Assembly (NCBI GenBank): GCA_965222065.1
Contig: OZ244933.1
Location: 1,550,001-1,614,000, forward strand
Origin: GM7GCV1 sp965222065
Lineage (GTDB): Bacteria > Pseudomonadota > Gammaproteobacteria > Pseudomonadales > GM7GCV1
Direction of reading: 5' to 3'
DNA length: 64,000 nucleotides
Numbering within the stretch: position 1 is the stretch's first letter; each line of letters begins with the position of its first letter. A program made the position numbers and the translations under genes. Shown piece after piece: positions 43,391 to 53,073 of this stretch. Under the pieces are notes generated by a model. That model was not told the origin of the DNA, ran no database searches, and worked only from the letters and a program-made list of their open reading frames with translations.

Positions 43391-44551
43391 ATGCACTACC
43401 GCTTTCTTGATTGCCTTGCAGATATTAAGGCTTCTCACTGGAATCGTCTGCTGGAGGGCAATTATCCCTTCGCAAAACATCAATATCTGAATGCACTCGA
43501 ATTAACAGGCTGCGTTGGCGGGGATAGTGGCTGGCAGCCTTGTCACCTGATTCTGGAAGATTCATCGGGACTTGTCGCCGCGCTACCCTTGTATGAAAAA
43601 ACACATTCCTATGGTGAATATGTCTTTGACTGGGCCTGGGCTGATGCCTTTCACCGTTATGGCCGCCCCTACTATCCCAAACTGGTCAGTGCCATTCCCT
43701 TCACGCCGGTTACCGGGCCAAGACTGCTTGTGCGGAAAAATGCAGATCCTGACGAAACTCTCTCACTCGCCTGTGAAGCAATCATGGATAAATGCAACGA
43801 GCAGGGTTATTCAAGCTGGCATTTGCTTTTCCCCGACGATCAGTTAAGAAACGCCGCCAAACACTGGGACCGCCTTCTTCACCGCGAAGCGGTACAGTTC
43901 CACTGGATGAACCGGGATCCTGACAGCGGCGAGCCTTACACCGACTTTGAGCATTTTTTGCAGGGGCTGCGCTCGTCGAAACGCAAACAAATCCGCCGTG
44001 AACGGCGAAGAGTGGCCGAGCAAGGGTTAACACTTGAACGGCGCACAGGGCCGAACATACGCGATACAGACTGGCAGGCTTTTTACGCCTGCTATCAGGC
44101 AACCTACTTGAAGCGCAGTGGTCATACAGGCTACCTCAACCTGAATTTCTTTGAGGAAATTGCCCGGACACTCAGTCACCAGTGCATGCTAACCACCGCC
44201 TCTCTTGATGAAACACCCGTTGCCTGCGCATTGTTTTTCTTTGACAAGGAAAGGCTCTATGGACGCTATTGGGGTGCTTTATCCAATTTTGATTCCCTGC
44301 ACTTTGAAGCCTGCTATTACCAGGGAATAGAGTTTGCCATCGAAATGGGCATTGGGCGATTTGACCCCGGAACACAGGGCGAACACAAGCTGGTCCGGGG
44401 ATTTGAGCCCATCAAGACCAGCTCCCTGCACTGGATCTCTGACCCGGAATTCTCAGTCGCCATTGACGATTTTCTGGAGAGGGAGCGACAGCACAATGAC
44501 CGCTATCAACAGGCTGCGGAGGAGCATTTGCCTTTTCATCGCAGCGATTGA
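43391..44551 (+). CDS. FemAB/GNAT-like protein of the DUF482 family
   Basis: 386 residues from the ATG at 43391, just after ubiA; the open frame upstream runs inside ubiA. Family features include SHWNRLLEGNYPFAKHQYL near the start, SSKRKQIRRERRRV in the middle and GRYWGALSNFDSLHFEACYYQG toward the end. Members have two GNAT folds like FemX aminoacyltransferases; the true substrate is not known. Confidence 0.85.
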   Translation: MHYRFLDCLADIKASHWNRLLEGNYPFAKHQYLNALELTGCVGGDSGWQPCHLILEDSSGLVAALPLYEKTHSYGEYVFDWAWADAFHRYGRPYYPKLVSAIPFTPVTGPRLLVRKNADPDETLSLACEAIMDKCNEQGYSSWHLLFPDDQLRNAAKHWDRLLHREAVQFHWMNRDPDSGEPYTDFEHFLQGLRSSKRKQIRRERRRVAEQGLTLERRTGPNIRDTDWQAFYACYQATYLKRSGHTGYLNLNFFEEIARTLSHQCMLTTASLDETPVACALFFFDKERLYGRYWGALSNFDSLHFEACYYQGIEFAIEMGIGRFDPGTQGEHKLVRGFEPIKTSSLHWISDPEFSVAIDDFLERERQHNDRYQQAAEEHLPFHRSD

Positions 44552-44598
44552 AGCTTCCTGCCTGAAAACCGACATAAATCTGCATTAGAATGTAGCCC

Positions 44599-45945
44599 AT
44601 GGCTGACAACAAACCATCCGCACTGCGCAATTATTTTCTTGCTGAGCTCAAGTACGTCGTCGTACTGATTTTCAGCTGGACCCTGCTTGGCGCATTTTTT
44701 GGCTATCCAATCTCCGGAACCCTGTTTGGCTTCGCGGTGTATATGCTGTGGTCTCTGGTCCAGATCTACCGCCTCAATGAATGGATCAAGCACAAGAAAA
44801 AAAGCCGGGTTCCTGTGGTTCGGGGTATCTATGGCTATTTTCTGGAAGAATCCCTGAACCAAAAACGCGAACACAAACGGGAAAACAAAAAGCTCAAGGC
44901 GGCCATGGCCCGTCAACGCGACCTGATGGAAGGGGTTCGGGATGCCGCCATCCTGGTGGATGCCGCCGGCAGGATTCAATGGTTTAACCGTCAGGCGCGG
45001 CAAATGCTCGACCTGAAATCAAAAGATCGGGAAAAGCCGGTTCTGGAAATCATTAAAGACCCCGATTTCATTCTGTATTTGAGCAAAGGCAAGTTTGCCG
45101 ATCCTCTGCCGATGAATTACCCCCCCGGCACCAAAGACTGGGTGGAAGCGAGTATTACCAAATACAAAAACGGTGACCGTATTATCCTGCTTCGCGACAT
45201 TACCCGATTGCGCAAACTTGAAAGTATGCGCCGGGATTTCATTGCCAATCTGTCGCACGAACTGCGAACTCCCCTGACGGTGTTACGCGGTTATCTGGAA
45301 ACCCTGCAAATGCACCCAACCACCGATGATTCAATCCGGCGCATCTACATGCAAATGGATGAGCAGGGTGCGCGCATGGCCAATCTGGTGAATGATTTAA
45401 CCACGCTGTCCCGTCTGGAGAGCCTGGAACAGGATCGCCAGGAAGAGCCCGTGGACATCACCGCATTAATCCAGCGTGTTGTCCGCGACGCCGAGGGGCT
45501 GGATGCCTTTAACAAGCACAAGATAAAAACCGAAATCGAGGACGATTACTTCCTGATGGGCGTGGAAAGCGAACTCCGCAGTGTCTTTGGCAACCTGGTT
45601 TTTAATGCCGTGCGCTATACCCCTCCCGGAAGCAAAATCACGATCGGTGTCAGCAAGCCCAAATCCGGGCTGCGCGTGACTGTCGAAGACAATGGTCCCG
45701 GTATCGAGGAAAAACATCTGCCGCGACTGACTGAACGCTTTTACCGGGTCGACAAAAGCCGAAGCAGTGGTACCGGGGGAACCGGCCTCGGGCTGGCCAT
45801 TGCCAAACATGCACTGGCCAGTCACAAAGGGCGTCTTAGCATTAAATCAAAACCTGGTGAGGGCTCTAAATTCAGCTGTGTTTTTCCCAGGGAAAAACTG
45901 GTTAAACCACCAAAAAACGAACCCTCGCTGCGCATCGTTTCCTGA
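44599..45945 (+). CDS. phoR: Phosphate-regulon sensor histidine kinase PhoR
   Basis: Membrane kinase of the phosphate-starvation response. The 448 residues show two membrane helices at 18-57 (DUF3329), a PAS domain (about 105-200), H220 in ANLSHELRTPLTVLRGY, and an ATPase domain with VEDNGPGIEEKHL and GTGLGLAIAKH. PhoR layout is clear, but its usual partner phoB is not upstream; the gene before it is the FemAB-like protein. selO follows after nine bases. Confidence 0.9.
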   Translation: MADNKPSALRNYFLAELKYVVVLIFSWTLLGAFFGYPISGTLFGFAVYMLWSLVQIYRLNEWIKHKKKSRVPVVRGIYGYFLEESLNQKREHKRENKKLKAAMARQRDLMEGVRDAAILVDAAGRIQWFNRQARQMLDLKSKDREKPVLEIIKDPDFILYLSKGKFADPLPMNYPPGTKDWVEASITKYKNGDRIILLRDITRLRKLESMRRDFIANLSHELRTPLTVLRGYLETLQMHPTTDDSIRRIYMQMDEQGARMANLVNDLTTLSRLESLEQDRQEEPVDITALIQRVVRDAEGLDAFNKHKIKTEIEDDYFLMGVESELRSVFGNLVFNAVRYTPPGSKITIGVSKPKSGLRVTVEDNGPGIEEKHLPRLTERFYRVDKSRSSGTGGTGLGLAIAKHALASHKGRLSIKSKPGEGSKFSCVFPREKLVKPPKNEPSLRIVS

Positions 45946-45954
45946 CGTTCGCCC

Positions 45955-47361
45955 GTGAACTTTCATTATTCTTTTGCCGAACTTGGCCCGGCTTTTTCCC
46001 AGCCTGTTCAACTGAGCCCCCTTCAGGAACCGACCCTGGCCTCCTGGAATCCGGAAGCAGCCAGACTGCTGGGCTGGGACAGCATTCCCGACCAGATCGT
46101 TGCCTTGCTCAATGGCGAGACCCGGCTTGAACGTGACCCGGTTTCTTCACTTTATGCCGGTCATCAATTTGGTGTCTGGGTACCCCAACTGGGTGACGGC
46201 CGGGCGGCCATTCTTGGCGAAATCATCCACGATGGCCAGCGCTTGGAATTACAACTCAAGGGCAGTGGGCCCACCCCGTTTTCCCGGGGTGGAGACGGAC
46301 GCGCTGTATTGCGCTCAAGTATCCGCGAATATCTTTGCAGCGAGGCCATGCATGGGCTGGGCATAGCGACAACGCGAGCGCTCTGCCTGATTGATTCAAA
46401 AACACCGGTCTATAGGGAAGAGATTGAATCCGGCGCACTGATTGTTCGTATGGCACCGACCCATATTCGCTTTGGCAGTTTTGAGGTATTTGCTTCCCGC
46501 GGCCAGACCGACGAAGTTCGGCAACTGGCTGATTTTGTGATTGAACGTTTTTACCCGGAATGCCTGGAACATGAAAAGCCCTATCTGGCGTTTTATCAGC
46601 AGGTTATCGAACGAACCGCCGGGATGATTGCCGGATGGATGGCACAGGGCTTTGCTCACGGGGTGATGAATACCGACAACATGTCCATTCTCGGTTTAGC
46701 CATAGATTATGGTCCTTATGGCTTTATGGAAGCCTACAACCCCGGGTTTATCTGTAATCACTCCGATCACACGGGTCGATATGCCTTTAACCAGCAGCCC
46801 AACATTGCTTCCTGGAACCTGGGCGCACTGGGTAATGCCTTATTGTCGTTGCTGGAAGTCAAGGAGGCACAGAAAGCTCTGGATGGTTTCCGGGACATGT
46901 ACACAACCGCGTATAACCAGCGCATGTGCGCCAAGCTCGGGTTCGCCGAAGCGACTGAAGAGGGACAACAGCTGGTAGAAGAGTTACTGCGACTGATGCG
47001 TGACTGCCAGGCTGACTACAGTCGCACATTTCGCTTGCTGTCTCGAGAGCAGACCTGGGATCAGGCTGCGCAACTTTTCGGCAACTCCAACCAGTTTAAC
47101 GCCTGGCTTTTGCGGCTTGCCGACCACCGCTCTGCTTTTGACGAGGCGGAGTCCCGGGCATTGACCCAAAATCCCAAATACGTGCTGCGCAACTACATGG
47201 CACAAATGGCCATCGAAAAAGCACAAAAGGGTGACTATTCAGAAATTGACCGGCAACTGCGTATCCTGCAGAACCCATTTGAAGAGCACCCGGACGCCGA
47301 AGAATATTTTGCCGAGCCGCCAGATTGGGCGCGACAGCTATCCGTCAGCTGTTCTTCGTGA
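45955..47361 (+). CDS. selO: Protein adenylyltransferase SelO (YdiU)
   Basis: Pseudokinase-fold enzyme that transfers AMP to proteins involved in redox balance. The 468 residues start at a GTG and contain KGSGPTPFSRGGDGRAVLRS, GFAHGVMNTDNMSILG and DYGPYGFMEAYNPGF. The C-terminal SVSCSS has the redox cysteine at the position of selenocysteine in animal SelO. Length is complete. Confidence 0.93.
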   Translation: MNFHYSFAELGPAFSQPVQLSPLQEPTLASWNPEAARLLGWDSIPDQIVALLNGETRLERDPVSSLYAGHQFGVWVPQLGDGRAAILGEIIHDGQRLELQLKGSGPTPFSRGGDGRAVLRSSIREYLCSEAMHGLGIATTRALCLIDSKTPVYREEIESGALIVRMAPTHIRFGSFEVFASRGQTDEVRQLADFVIERFYPECLEHEKPYLAFYQQVIERTAGMIAGWMAQGFAHGVMNTDNMSILGLAIDYGPYGFMEAYNPGFICNHSDHTGRYAFNQQPNIASWNLGALGNALLSLLEVKEAQKALDGFRDMYTTAYNQRMCAKLGFAEATEEGQQLVEELLRLMRDCQADYSRTFRLLSREQTWDQAAQLFGNSNQFNAWLLRLADHRSAFDEAESRALTQNPKYVLRNYMAQMAIEKAQKGDYSEIDRQLRILQNPFEEHPDAEEYFAEPPDWARQLSVSCSS

Positions 47362-47449
47362 CGAACGTTAATAACATTTTTCATAACACAAACAGGTTTC
47401 TTTGCGGGGCTCGCTTGATATCGCCGATGTCAGCCCCGAAAATGCCACT

Positions 47450-48211
47450 ATGAGTCAATTTCTCTGGAATTTTCTGGTCTACTGGCTGGCGGCCTACGCT
47501 GTCCTGGCCGGCATTTACCTGGTCGCGGGGAAATTTGTCAGCTGGTTTAACCAGTCACTGCTGCAAAAAAAACGGATTCAGGATAAGGACTGTCCACCCG
47601 AACTTATCCGGCGAGACATAAAACAAAGCCTGTTATCCCTCCTGAATATTTCGGCCATGCTGTCCATCGGCCTGAGCCTGAGGTCAGCGGGGCTGGGTGT
47701 CCCCCCCATGGAACTTACCTGGGTGACGGGTATTGTCTGGGCTATTATCTCCCTGTTGTTATTTGATACCTGGTTTTACTGGGCACATCGGGCTATCCAT
47801 CATCCGAGGCTATACAAAAAAATTCATCGCTGGCATCACAAGGCCATCACACCTACCGTCTGGTCCAACAACAGTGACACGCTGGTTGATAACCTGTTCT
47901 GTCAGTCGTACTGGCTGGTGGCGCCGATACTGCTTCCTGCGCCGACCCTGATTATTTGTCTGCACAAGGTATACGACCAGATCACCGGCATGCTGGGACA
48001 CGCGGGTTATGAGTACGCTGGTGGCAGGATGTCCGCCAGACCGTCACCTCTTATCGGGACCACATTCCACGATCAACATCACTCGGCTTTTCATTACAAT
48101 TTTGCCACCCACTTTTCTTTGTGGGATCGATTGATGGGCACACTGCATCCCGAATACGATCGGCTGATTACCAAGTACCCCAGAACCAAAAGAGAAGAGA
48201 AAAGTGAGTAG
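47450..48211 (+). CDS. Fatty acid hydroxylase / sterol desaturase family protein
   Basis: Membrane di-iron oxygenase of 253 residues from the ATG at 47450 (the frame opens at a TTG at 47402). Histidine boxes are WAHRAIHH, HRWHHK and HDQHH, all needed for the metal site. Substrate is unknown; bacterial members hydroxylate or desaturate lipids or carotenoids. Its end overlaps the SDR start by eight bases, which suggests a joint pathway. Confidence 0.85.
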   Translation: MSQFLWNFLVYWLAAYAVLAGIYLVAGKFVSWFNQSLLQKKRIQDKDCPPELIRRDIKQSLLSLLNISAMLSIGLSLRSAGLGVPPMELTWVTGIVWAIISLLLFDTWFYWAHRAIHHPRLYKKIHRWHHKAITPTVWSNNSDTLVDNLFCQSYWLVAPILLPAPTLIICLHKVYDQITGMLGHAGYEYAGGRMSARPSPLIGTTFHDQHHSAFHYNFATHFSLWDRLMGTLHPEYDRLITKYPRTKREEKSE

Positions 48212-49004
48212 TTACTTCCAGGGTAAAACCGTTTTGATCTCGGGCGCCTCCAGCGGTATCGGCGCTGCTCTTACCAGAAACCTGGCCGCAAAGGGCGCGA
48301 ACCTGATCCTGATTGCCCGACAAATTGAACCCCTGGAAGCCCTGGCCGATGAACTAAAACTGCTCACCCCACCCCGGGTCATCAGTGTTGATATCAGCGA
48401 CGAACTGTCCGTCAACCAACTGGCCAACCAGATCAACCTGAATGCTGTCGATATACTGATTAATAATGCTGGCATCGCTCGTTGTGCGCGTTTTGAAGAT
48501 TTATATCAAACGGATTTCCGTTCGATGATCGATATAAATTATCTGGGGCACGTGTGGATGACGCGATTGCTGCTCCCCGTGATGAAAGAAAATGGTGAAG
48601 GACAGATCGTCAACATCGCCTCCATGGCCGGCGTGCTTGGGTTGGCCGGATACACGGCCTATGGTGCCAGCAAGCATGCGTTGATAGGGTTTACCGATGC
48701 CCTGCGCAATGAACTCTCGGGCAGCAATGTCAGCCTGACACTTGCCTTGCCATCGGATGTTGAGACACCACAGTTTGAGCAGGAAAGCGCCCACAAGCCA
48801 CAGGCTACCCGGGCGCTTTCTGGAAAAGTAAAACCACTGCCGGCAGATCGGGCGGCAGCAACCATCCTTGATGCCATTGAGAAACGCAAACGAGAGGTTC
48901 TGGTAGCTCCTGCCTCCGGAAAGCTTATACTCGCACTTTGCCGGCTTTTCCCGGGGACAAGCAAGGCGGTGATGGACAAACTGACCCGACCCCACAATCA
49001 TTGA
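48204..49004 (+). CDS. Short-chain dehydrogenase/reductase
   Basis: NAD(P)-dependent oxidoreductase of 266 residues with a GTG start. The cofactor motif is SGASSGIG, then NNAGIA, and the catalytic residues are in YTAYGASKHA. The C-terminal part (CRLFPGTSKAVMDKLTR) is typical of membrane-associated lipid SDRs such as 3-ketosphinganine reductase-like proteins. Overlap with the hydroxylase gene hints at a lipid substrate. Confidence 0.88.
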   Translation: MSSYFQGKTVLISGASSGIGAALTRNLAAKGANLILIARQIEPLEALADELKLLTPPRVISVDISDELSVNQLANQINLNAVDILINNAGIARCARFEDLYQTDFRSMIDINYLGHVWMTRLLLPVMKENGEGQIVNIASMAGVLGLAGYTAYGASKHALIGFTDALRNELSGSNVSLTLALPSDVETPQFEQESAHKPQATRALSGKVKPLPADRAAATILDAIEKRKREVLVAPASGKLILALCRLFPGTSKAVMDKLTRPHNH

Positions 49005-49020
49005 TACGAGGGCTAAAAAA

Positions 49021-49353
49021 ATGAACTGGAATCATCTTGCAAGAACTCTGGTTTTAACCGCGGCATTGATTATCAGCCCACTTTCCTTTGCCGAATCTGT
49101 ATGGATTGATGTACGTAGCCAGGCAGAATACGACGAAGACCACATTGAGGGAGACGTCTTTATCCCGCACGAAGAAATTGTTGGCCGGGTCAGTGAAATG
49201 TTTCCGGATAAAACCACGGAAATTCATTTGTATTGTCGCAGTGGTGGTCGGGCAGGGCGAGCATTGAATGCCCTGGAAGATGCGGGTTACACCAATGTCT
49301 CCAACGCTGGCGGCATTGAGGATGCACGCGAAGCAAGGGCACTGGACGACTGA
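49021..49353 (+). CDS. Periplasmic rhodanese-like protein
   Basis: 110 residues: signal peptide (cleavage near LSFA) and one rhodanese domain with catalytic cysteine in YCRSGGRAGRA. Resembles PspE-type periplasmic sulfurtransferases. It is 16 bases after the SDR stop and probably in the same transcript. Confidence 0.87.
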   Translation: MNWNHLARTLVLTAALIISPLSFAESVWIDVRSQAEYDEDHIEGDVFIPHEEIVGRVSEMFPDKTTEIHLYCRSGGRAGRALNALEDAGYTNVSNAGGIEDAREARALDD

Positions 49354-49378
49354 AAAACAGATCAGGCCACTAGCATTA

Positions 49379-50236
49379 TCACGCCATTAAAAGCGACTGG
49401 CCAAGCACAATCCGTTGTTCCGGTTGCAGCCGCTTGCGGTTTTCCAGTGCTCTGGCCGGTTCTACACAGAGCATCTGGAGATAGCCAGAATCGTCAAAAT
49501 CGGCCATCTCATTGGCACTTTCTTTCCAGGGGTTCCAGACCACCAGATCGGTATTGCCCCAGCTTTCAATGGTAAATGTCCGGCCAATGCCAGGGTCGAT
49601 CAGATGCACTCGCTCAGGTGGGTCAGAAAATACACGGTCGGTTTCTTCATGGATCGAAAGCGGCTTATCCTGCACAAACATTTGAAAGTCCTGCAACTTA
49701 TCCCGATAACCCAGCCCGTCAAGCTCGGGAATCTGTACCCGGGTCACATCAGCAACCCCAAAGTAGGTATGCAGGGCGCCACCAACCTCCACGGCACGGT
49801 CACTGATGTTCGTGGTAATCAGCTCAATTTTTAATGCTTCCGAAAGGCTCACTTCGACTTCCAGCGCCAGCAGGTTTCGCCACTCTGGATAGGGTGCATC
49901 GGAGAGCATTCTAAGCCGCGCTCTGGCAAACAGCCCGGTTTCTTCAAAATCAATCAGTTCAAAATTTGCCGTGCGGGCAAAGCCATGCTGGGCGCGATCG
50001 CCTTCACCCCAATAAGCCCCGAACCATGGCCAGCAAATTGGAATACCACCGCGAATCGCCCTGTTCGGGGCGTAACTGGCCGACTCGCTTACCCAAAGTA
50101 CCTCGGTTTGACCGTCGGGCTTCCAGGAGGTGATATGCGAACCCTGCAAATACAAAAAAGCGCTGGCACGCCCAAATGTTAATGCAATCCCCGGCTGTGA
50201 ATTTTTACCCTTAACCTGTCTGACCACTGCTTTCAT
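49379..50236 (-). CDS. D-hexose-6-phosphate mutarotase (YeaD type)
   Basis: Aldose-1-epimerase-fold enzyme interconverting anomers of glucose-6-phosphate. 285 residues from the ATG at 50236; a TTG three codons earlier is also in frame. Motifs RGGIPICWPWFGAY, HGFAR and HTYFGVADV carry the active-site arginine and histidines. It follows the TerB-like gene after nine bases. Confidence 0.88.
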   Translation of the reverse strand: MKAVVRQVKGKNSQPGIALTFGRASAFLYLQGSHITSWKPDGQTEVLWVSESASYAPNRAIRGGIPICWPWFGAYWGEGDRAQHGFARTANFELIDFEETGLFARARLRMLSDAPYPEWRNLLALEVEVSLSEALKIELITTNISDRAVEVGGALHTYFGVADVTRVQIPELDGLGYRDKLQDFQMFVQDKPLSIHEETDRVFSDPPERVHLIDPGIGRTFTIESWGNTDLVVWNPWKESANEMADFDDSGYLQMLCVEPARALENRKRLQPEQRIVLGQSLLMA

Positions 50237-50245
50237 AGCAATCAA

Positions 50246-50704
50246 TCAGGCCTGATGGGCATCATCCATATCATCACGCGCCAGAATCTTTGCGCGGATA
50301 AACTGACTGTGTCCCAGATGCAGTAAATCCGCCAGTTTTCGGATCATGTGCTCTTCGTATCGGTCTACCTGCGCATCGGCGTATGCCACCATCCAAAGCT
50401 GTTTGAGCAGTTCAAATTTCTGGTCGTTGTCGTAATGATCATTGACGACCGAGGTAAATTGATACAGGTCGTTTGCCGACTGCTGTTTGTTGGTCGCCTC
50501 TTCCAATATTTCCCTGGCTTCCTCTTCAGACAAATGGAGATTGTTAATCAGCAGACCGTGGATTTTTTCAACCTCCATATCATCCCAATCATGATCGGCA
50601 ACCATGACCTCGACCATCAATGCCGCCGCGGCGTGCTGGATATCGTGGGTTTCAATTTCTTCCGGCTCGTCCAGTCCGAACCATTCCATCAACTTGGCTT
50701 TCAT
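50246..50704 (-). CDS. TerB-family (COG4103-like) protein
   Basis: 152-residue acidic helical protein of the TerB fold, with the paired acidic motifs VADHDWDDMEVEKI and YADAQVDRYEEHMI expected to bind metal. In many gammaproteobacteria such proteins are housekeeping and not linked to tellurite resistance. Cotranscribed with the mutarotase gene. Confidence 0.82.
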   Translation of the reverse strand: MKAKLMEWFGLDEPEEIETHDIQHAAAALMVEVMVADHDWDDMEVEKIHGLLINNLHLSEEEAREILEEATNKQQSANDLYQFTSVVNDHYDNDQKFELLKQLWMVAYADAQVDRYEEHMIRKLADLLHLGHSQFIRAKILARDDMDDAHQA

Positions 50705-50760
50705 GGGTAACGTCCCGTTCTTGTTCGCATATAAGCGGACGGCGTAGTCAAGCCAGTCTT

Positions 50761-51372
50761 TTACTGGCCAAAACGGTTGCCGCCGCTGGAGAGGTATTCT
50801 GCTTCATCTGCCGCGTTCTCTCGCCCAAGGGCCTGATTTCTATGGGGGAAACGGCCAAAACGCTCAATGATTTGGCAGTGCTGATCGGCAAAATCAGCGT
50901 AGCCCTTCATCATTTGTTTCCAGTCATCCGGAGCGATCTCCACTTGCTCCCGGTACAGTGCCACGCCTTCACGCTGGAGTTCCAGATTTTCTACATGTTG
51001 GTAAGGCATCAAGACAAAGGCTCGCTCTGGATAGTCGAGTTTCGACAAAAACTTCTGCTGCACCATGGAACGCGTAATCGATAAGGCTTTGTCATCAGAA
51101 GCAAATGCCGATGCCTGTCCCCGATACAGATTTCGCGGAAACTGGTCTAGCAAAATGATTAGGGCTAATCCGTTTTCCGGATCTTTTACCCAGGCATCAA
51201 AGGTTCCAGAGCGTGCGGTACTAACCAGTTTGCCAAACCGGCGCTCGATATCGTAGTCCATATCCTTGTTACTACCAAACCAGCGTTTATTGCGATCGGC
51301 CGCATCTTGTGGGTTTATGGGCCTTGGGCCAAACCAGTAATCCAGAACATTTTTTGCAACAGGGTTAACCAT
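50761..51372 (-). CDS. DUF924 family protein
   Basis: 203 residues with the family hallmarks VLDYWFGPR, ILLDQFPRNLYRGQASAFASD and MPYQHVENLELQ. It is an all-helical, soluble family related in fold to TPR proteins, with no established function. The ATG at 51372 is preferred over the TTG before it. It follows the M48 protease gene after 13 bases. Confidence 0.83.
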   Translation of the reverse strand: MVNPVAKNVLDYWFGPRPINPQDAADRNKRWFGSNKDMDYDIERRFGKLVSTARSGTFDAWVKDPENGLALIILLDQFPRNLYRGQASAFASDDKALSITRSMVQQKFLSKLDYPERAFVLMPYQHVENLELQREGVALYREQVEIAPDDWKQMMKGYADFADQHCQIIERFGRFPHRNQALGRENAADEAEYLSSGGNRFGQ

Positions 51373-51385
51373 CAATAAATACCTG

Positions 51386-52933
51386 TCACCTCACTTCGGC
51401 GGCAATGACGGCAACGCGGTAATTGGACGTACTATCAATGACACCTGTTCCAGTGGCCGCCTGCTCACCAGGGGCAAGCCGGCTTGTCACGAAAAACGTT
51501 CTCGCGCTGCCGGTACGTATGTTGGTCACCCGAATCTGCACTGAACTGACCTCAAGCCCGGTGTTGTTTCTGACAACGGCAATAATTTCACCGGTCCCCG
51601 CTCTTTGCAGTCCACTGGCAAGATATCTGTTCGGGTTAGTTGGCAAATCGTAGCGAACCAGTCGCTCCTGGGCCGCCTGCCCTACTTCGCCGCCAGCACT
51701 GGCAGCATTCTGATAATACTGCACGGCCTGATCGACATCGCCGCGACGTTCGGCCAATTCGCCAAGCAAGTAGGATGCCGTGGCCGTAGGCAGTAATTGC
51801 TGGCCTCGCTCCAGATCCGACCGTGCCTCCGCGTGCTTGCCCATCTGCTTGCGCAACAACCCTCTTGCCAGCCAGTGACGATAGTAGTTTGGATTCTTTT
51901 CAATCGCCGTGGTAAAGGCTCGCTCGGCATTGTCTTCGTCCTCTTTCATACGCCAGGCGTGACCTCTTAACTCCCAAAACTGCCCTTCATCGGGCTGGAT
52001 ATCTATGGCCTTATCCAGCAATGACAGGGCTTCATCAGGCTTTTCATCATTGAGCGCAGCGGTCGCCTGAATTTGCGCCTCGTAAGCTTCGGCGTCCTCA
52101 ATCAGCTGGGAAATCGCTTCCCGATACCTGTCCCGGCCAATGATACCGCCCTGGGGTAATTGCTGAGCGAATGCCCGGTTGGCATCCACCCGATCTTGCG
52201 AAGGGGGGTGACTGGCAAACAGGCCATCAAAAAATCCCGGATTGCGTCCTTCCGACATGCGCACAAAGGTTTCCTGTAAAGAGACAGCACCCTGGGGGTC
52301 GTACCCGGCTTCAGACATAATCATCATGCCGTAGTGGTCGGACTCCAGTTCATCGTCACGCCCATAAGTGGCCATCCATGCGGCAGAACCAATCTGCGAG
52401 CCATAATTGACCAGATCCCCATATTCAGCGCCGGAAGTAGCAATGCCAACCACCGCCAGCCCGGCATTGAGCAACGTACCGCGGCTCATTTGCGCAGCAC
52501 TGTGGCCAGCCGCAGCATGCACAATTTCGTGACCGATCACGGCCGCCAGTTCCGACTCATTATCCAGTTCAGTTAACAGACCACGGTTAATGGCCATCTT
52601 GCCACCGGGCATCGCCCAGGCATTGGGAACATCATTGTTCAACACAACAATCTCATAAGAGAATCTGGGCGCTTCAGGAAACACCCTTTCAGACGCCGCA
52701 ACCAGTTTGGCCGTTACTTCCGAGACGTAGGCATTTAACTCCGGGTCAAGATAGTATTGGCCACCCTGGGATTGCTGGCTGGGCTGGTAATTTTCTTCAC
52801 CTATCTCGATTTGATCGGATATGGAAACGAAGGAAATCTCTCGTTCCCCGGTGACCGGGTTGGTGGAGCAGCCTGCAAGCAGGGCCGAAAGCAGTATCGC
52901 GCCCCAAATTGGAAAATTAACTATCTTGTTCAT
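51386..52933 (-). CDS. M48 metalloprotease lipoprotein with TPR domain (BepA-like)
   Basis: 515 residues from the ATG at 52933 (AGGAG upstream; the open frame reaches 52993). Lipobox LLAGC with C22, zinc motif HEIVH at 135-139 and third ligand in ESDHYGMM, then TPR repeats (about 300-430) and a C-terminal beta domain. The layout resembles BepA, which controls outer-membrane protein assembly, but the lipid anchor is a difference. Confidence 0.9.
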   Translation of the reverse strand: MNKIVNFPIWGAILLSALLAGCSTNPVTGEREISFVSISDQIEIGEENYQPSQQSQGGQYYLDPELNAYVSEVTAKLVAASERVFPEAPRFSYEIVVLNNDVPNAWAMPGGKMAINRGLLTELDNESELAAVIGHEIVHAAAGHSAAQMSRGTLLNAGLAVVGIATSGAEYGDLVNYGSQIGSAAWMATYGRDDELESDHYGMMIMSEAGYDPQGAVSLQETFVRMSEGRNPGFFDGLFASHPPSQDRVDANRAFAQQLPQGGIIGRDRYREAISQLIEDAEAYEAQIQATAALNDEKPDEALSLLDKAIDIQPDEGQFWELRGHAWRMKEDEDNAERAFTTAIEKNPNYYRHWLARGLLRKQMGKHAEARSDLERGQQLLPTATASYLLGELAERRGDVDQAVQYYQNAASAGGEVGQAAQERLVRYDLPTNPNRYLASGLQRAGTGEIIAVVRNNTGLEVSSVQIRVTNIRTGSARTFFVTSRLAPGEQAATGTGVIDSTSNYRVAVIAAEVR

Positions 52934-53073
52934 TGATATTCTTGTCTCCTGGACAGAAAACCCTTGTGACGAATCGGTGTAGAATGGCGCCACAATTTTG
53001 CACCAGCACTACTCAGGGATAAACCACTTCTCCTGATTATTTATAGCCTGTTAACCCAAATAACGTGACAACC

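Noticed and set aside
50246..50704. Tellurite-resistance operon
   Set aside because: Only a lone TerB-fold protein is present; no terC, terD or terZ genes are nearby.
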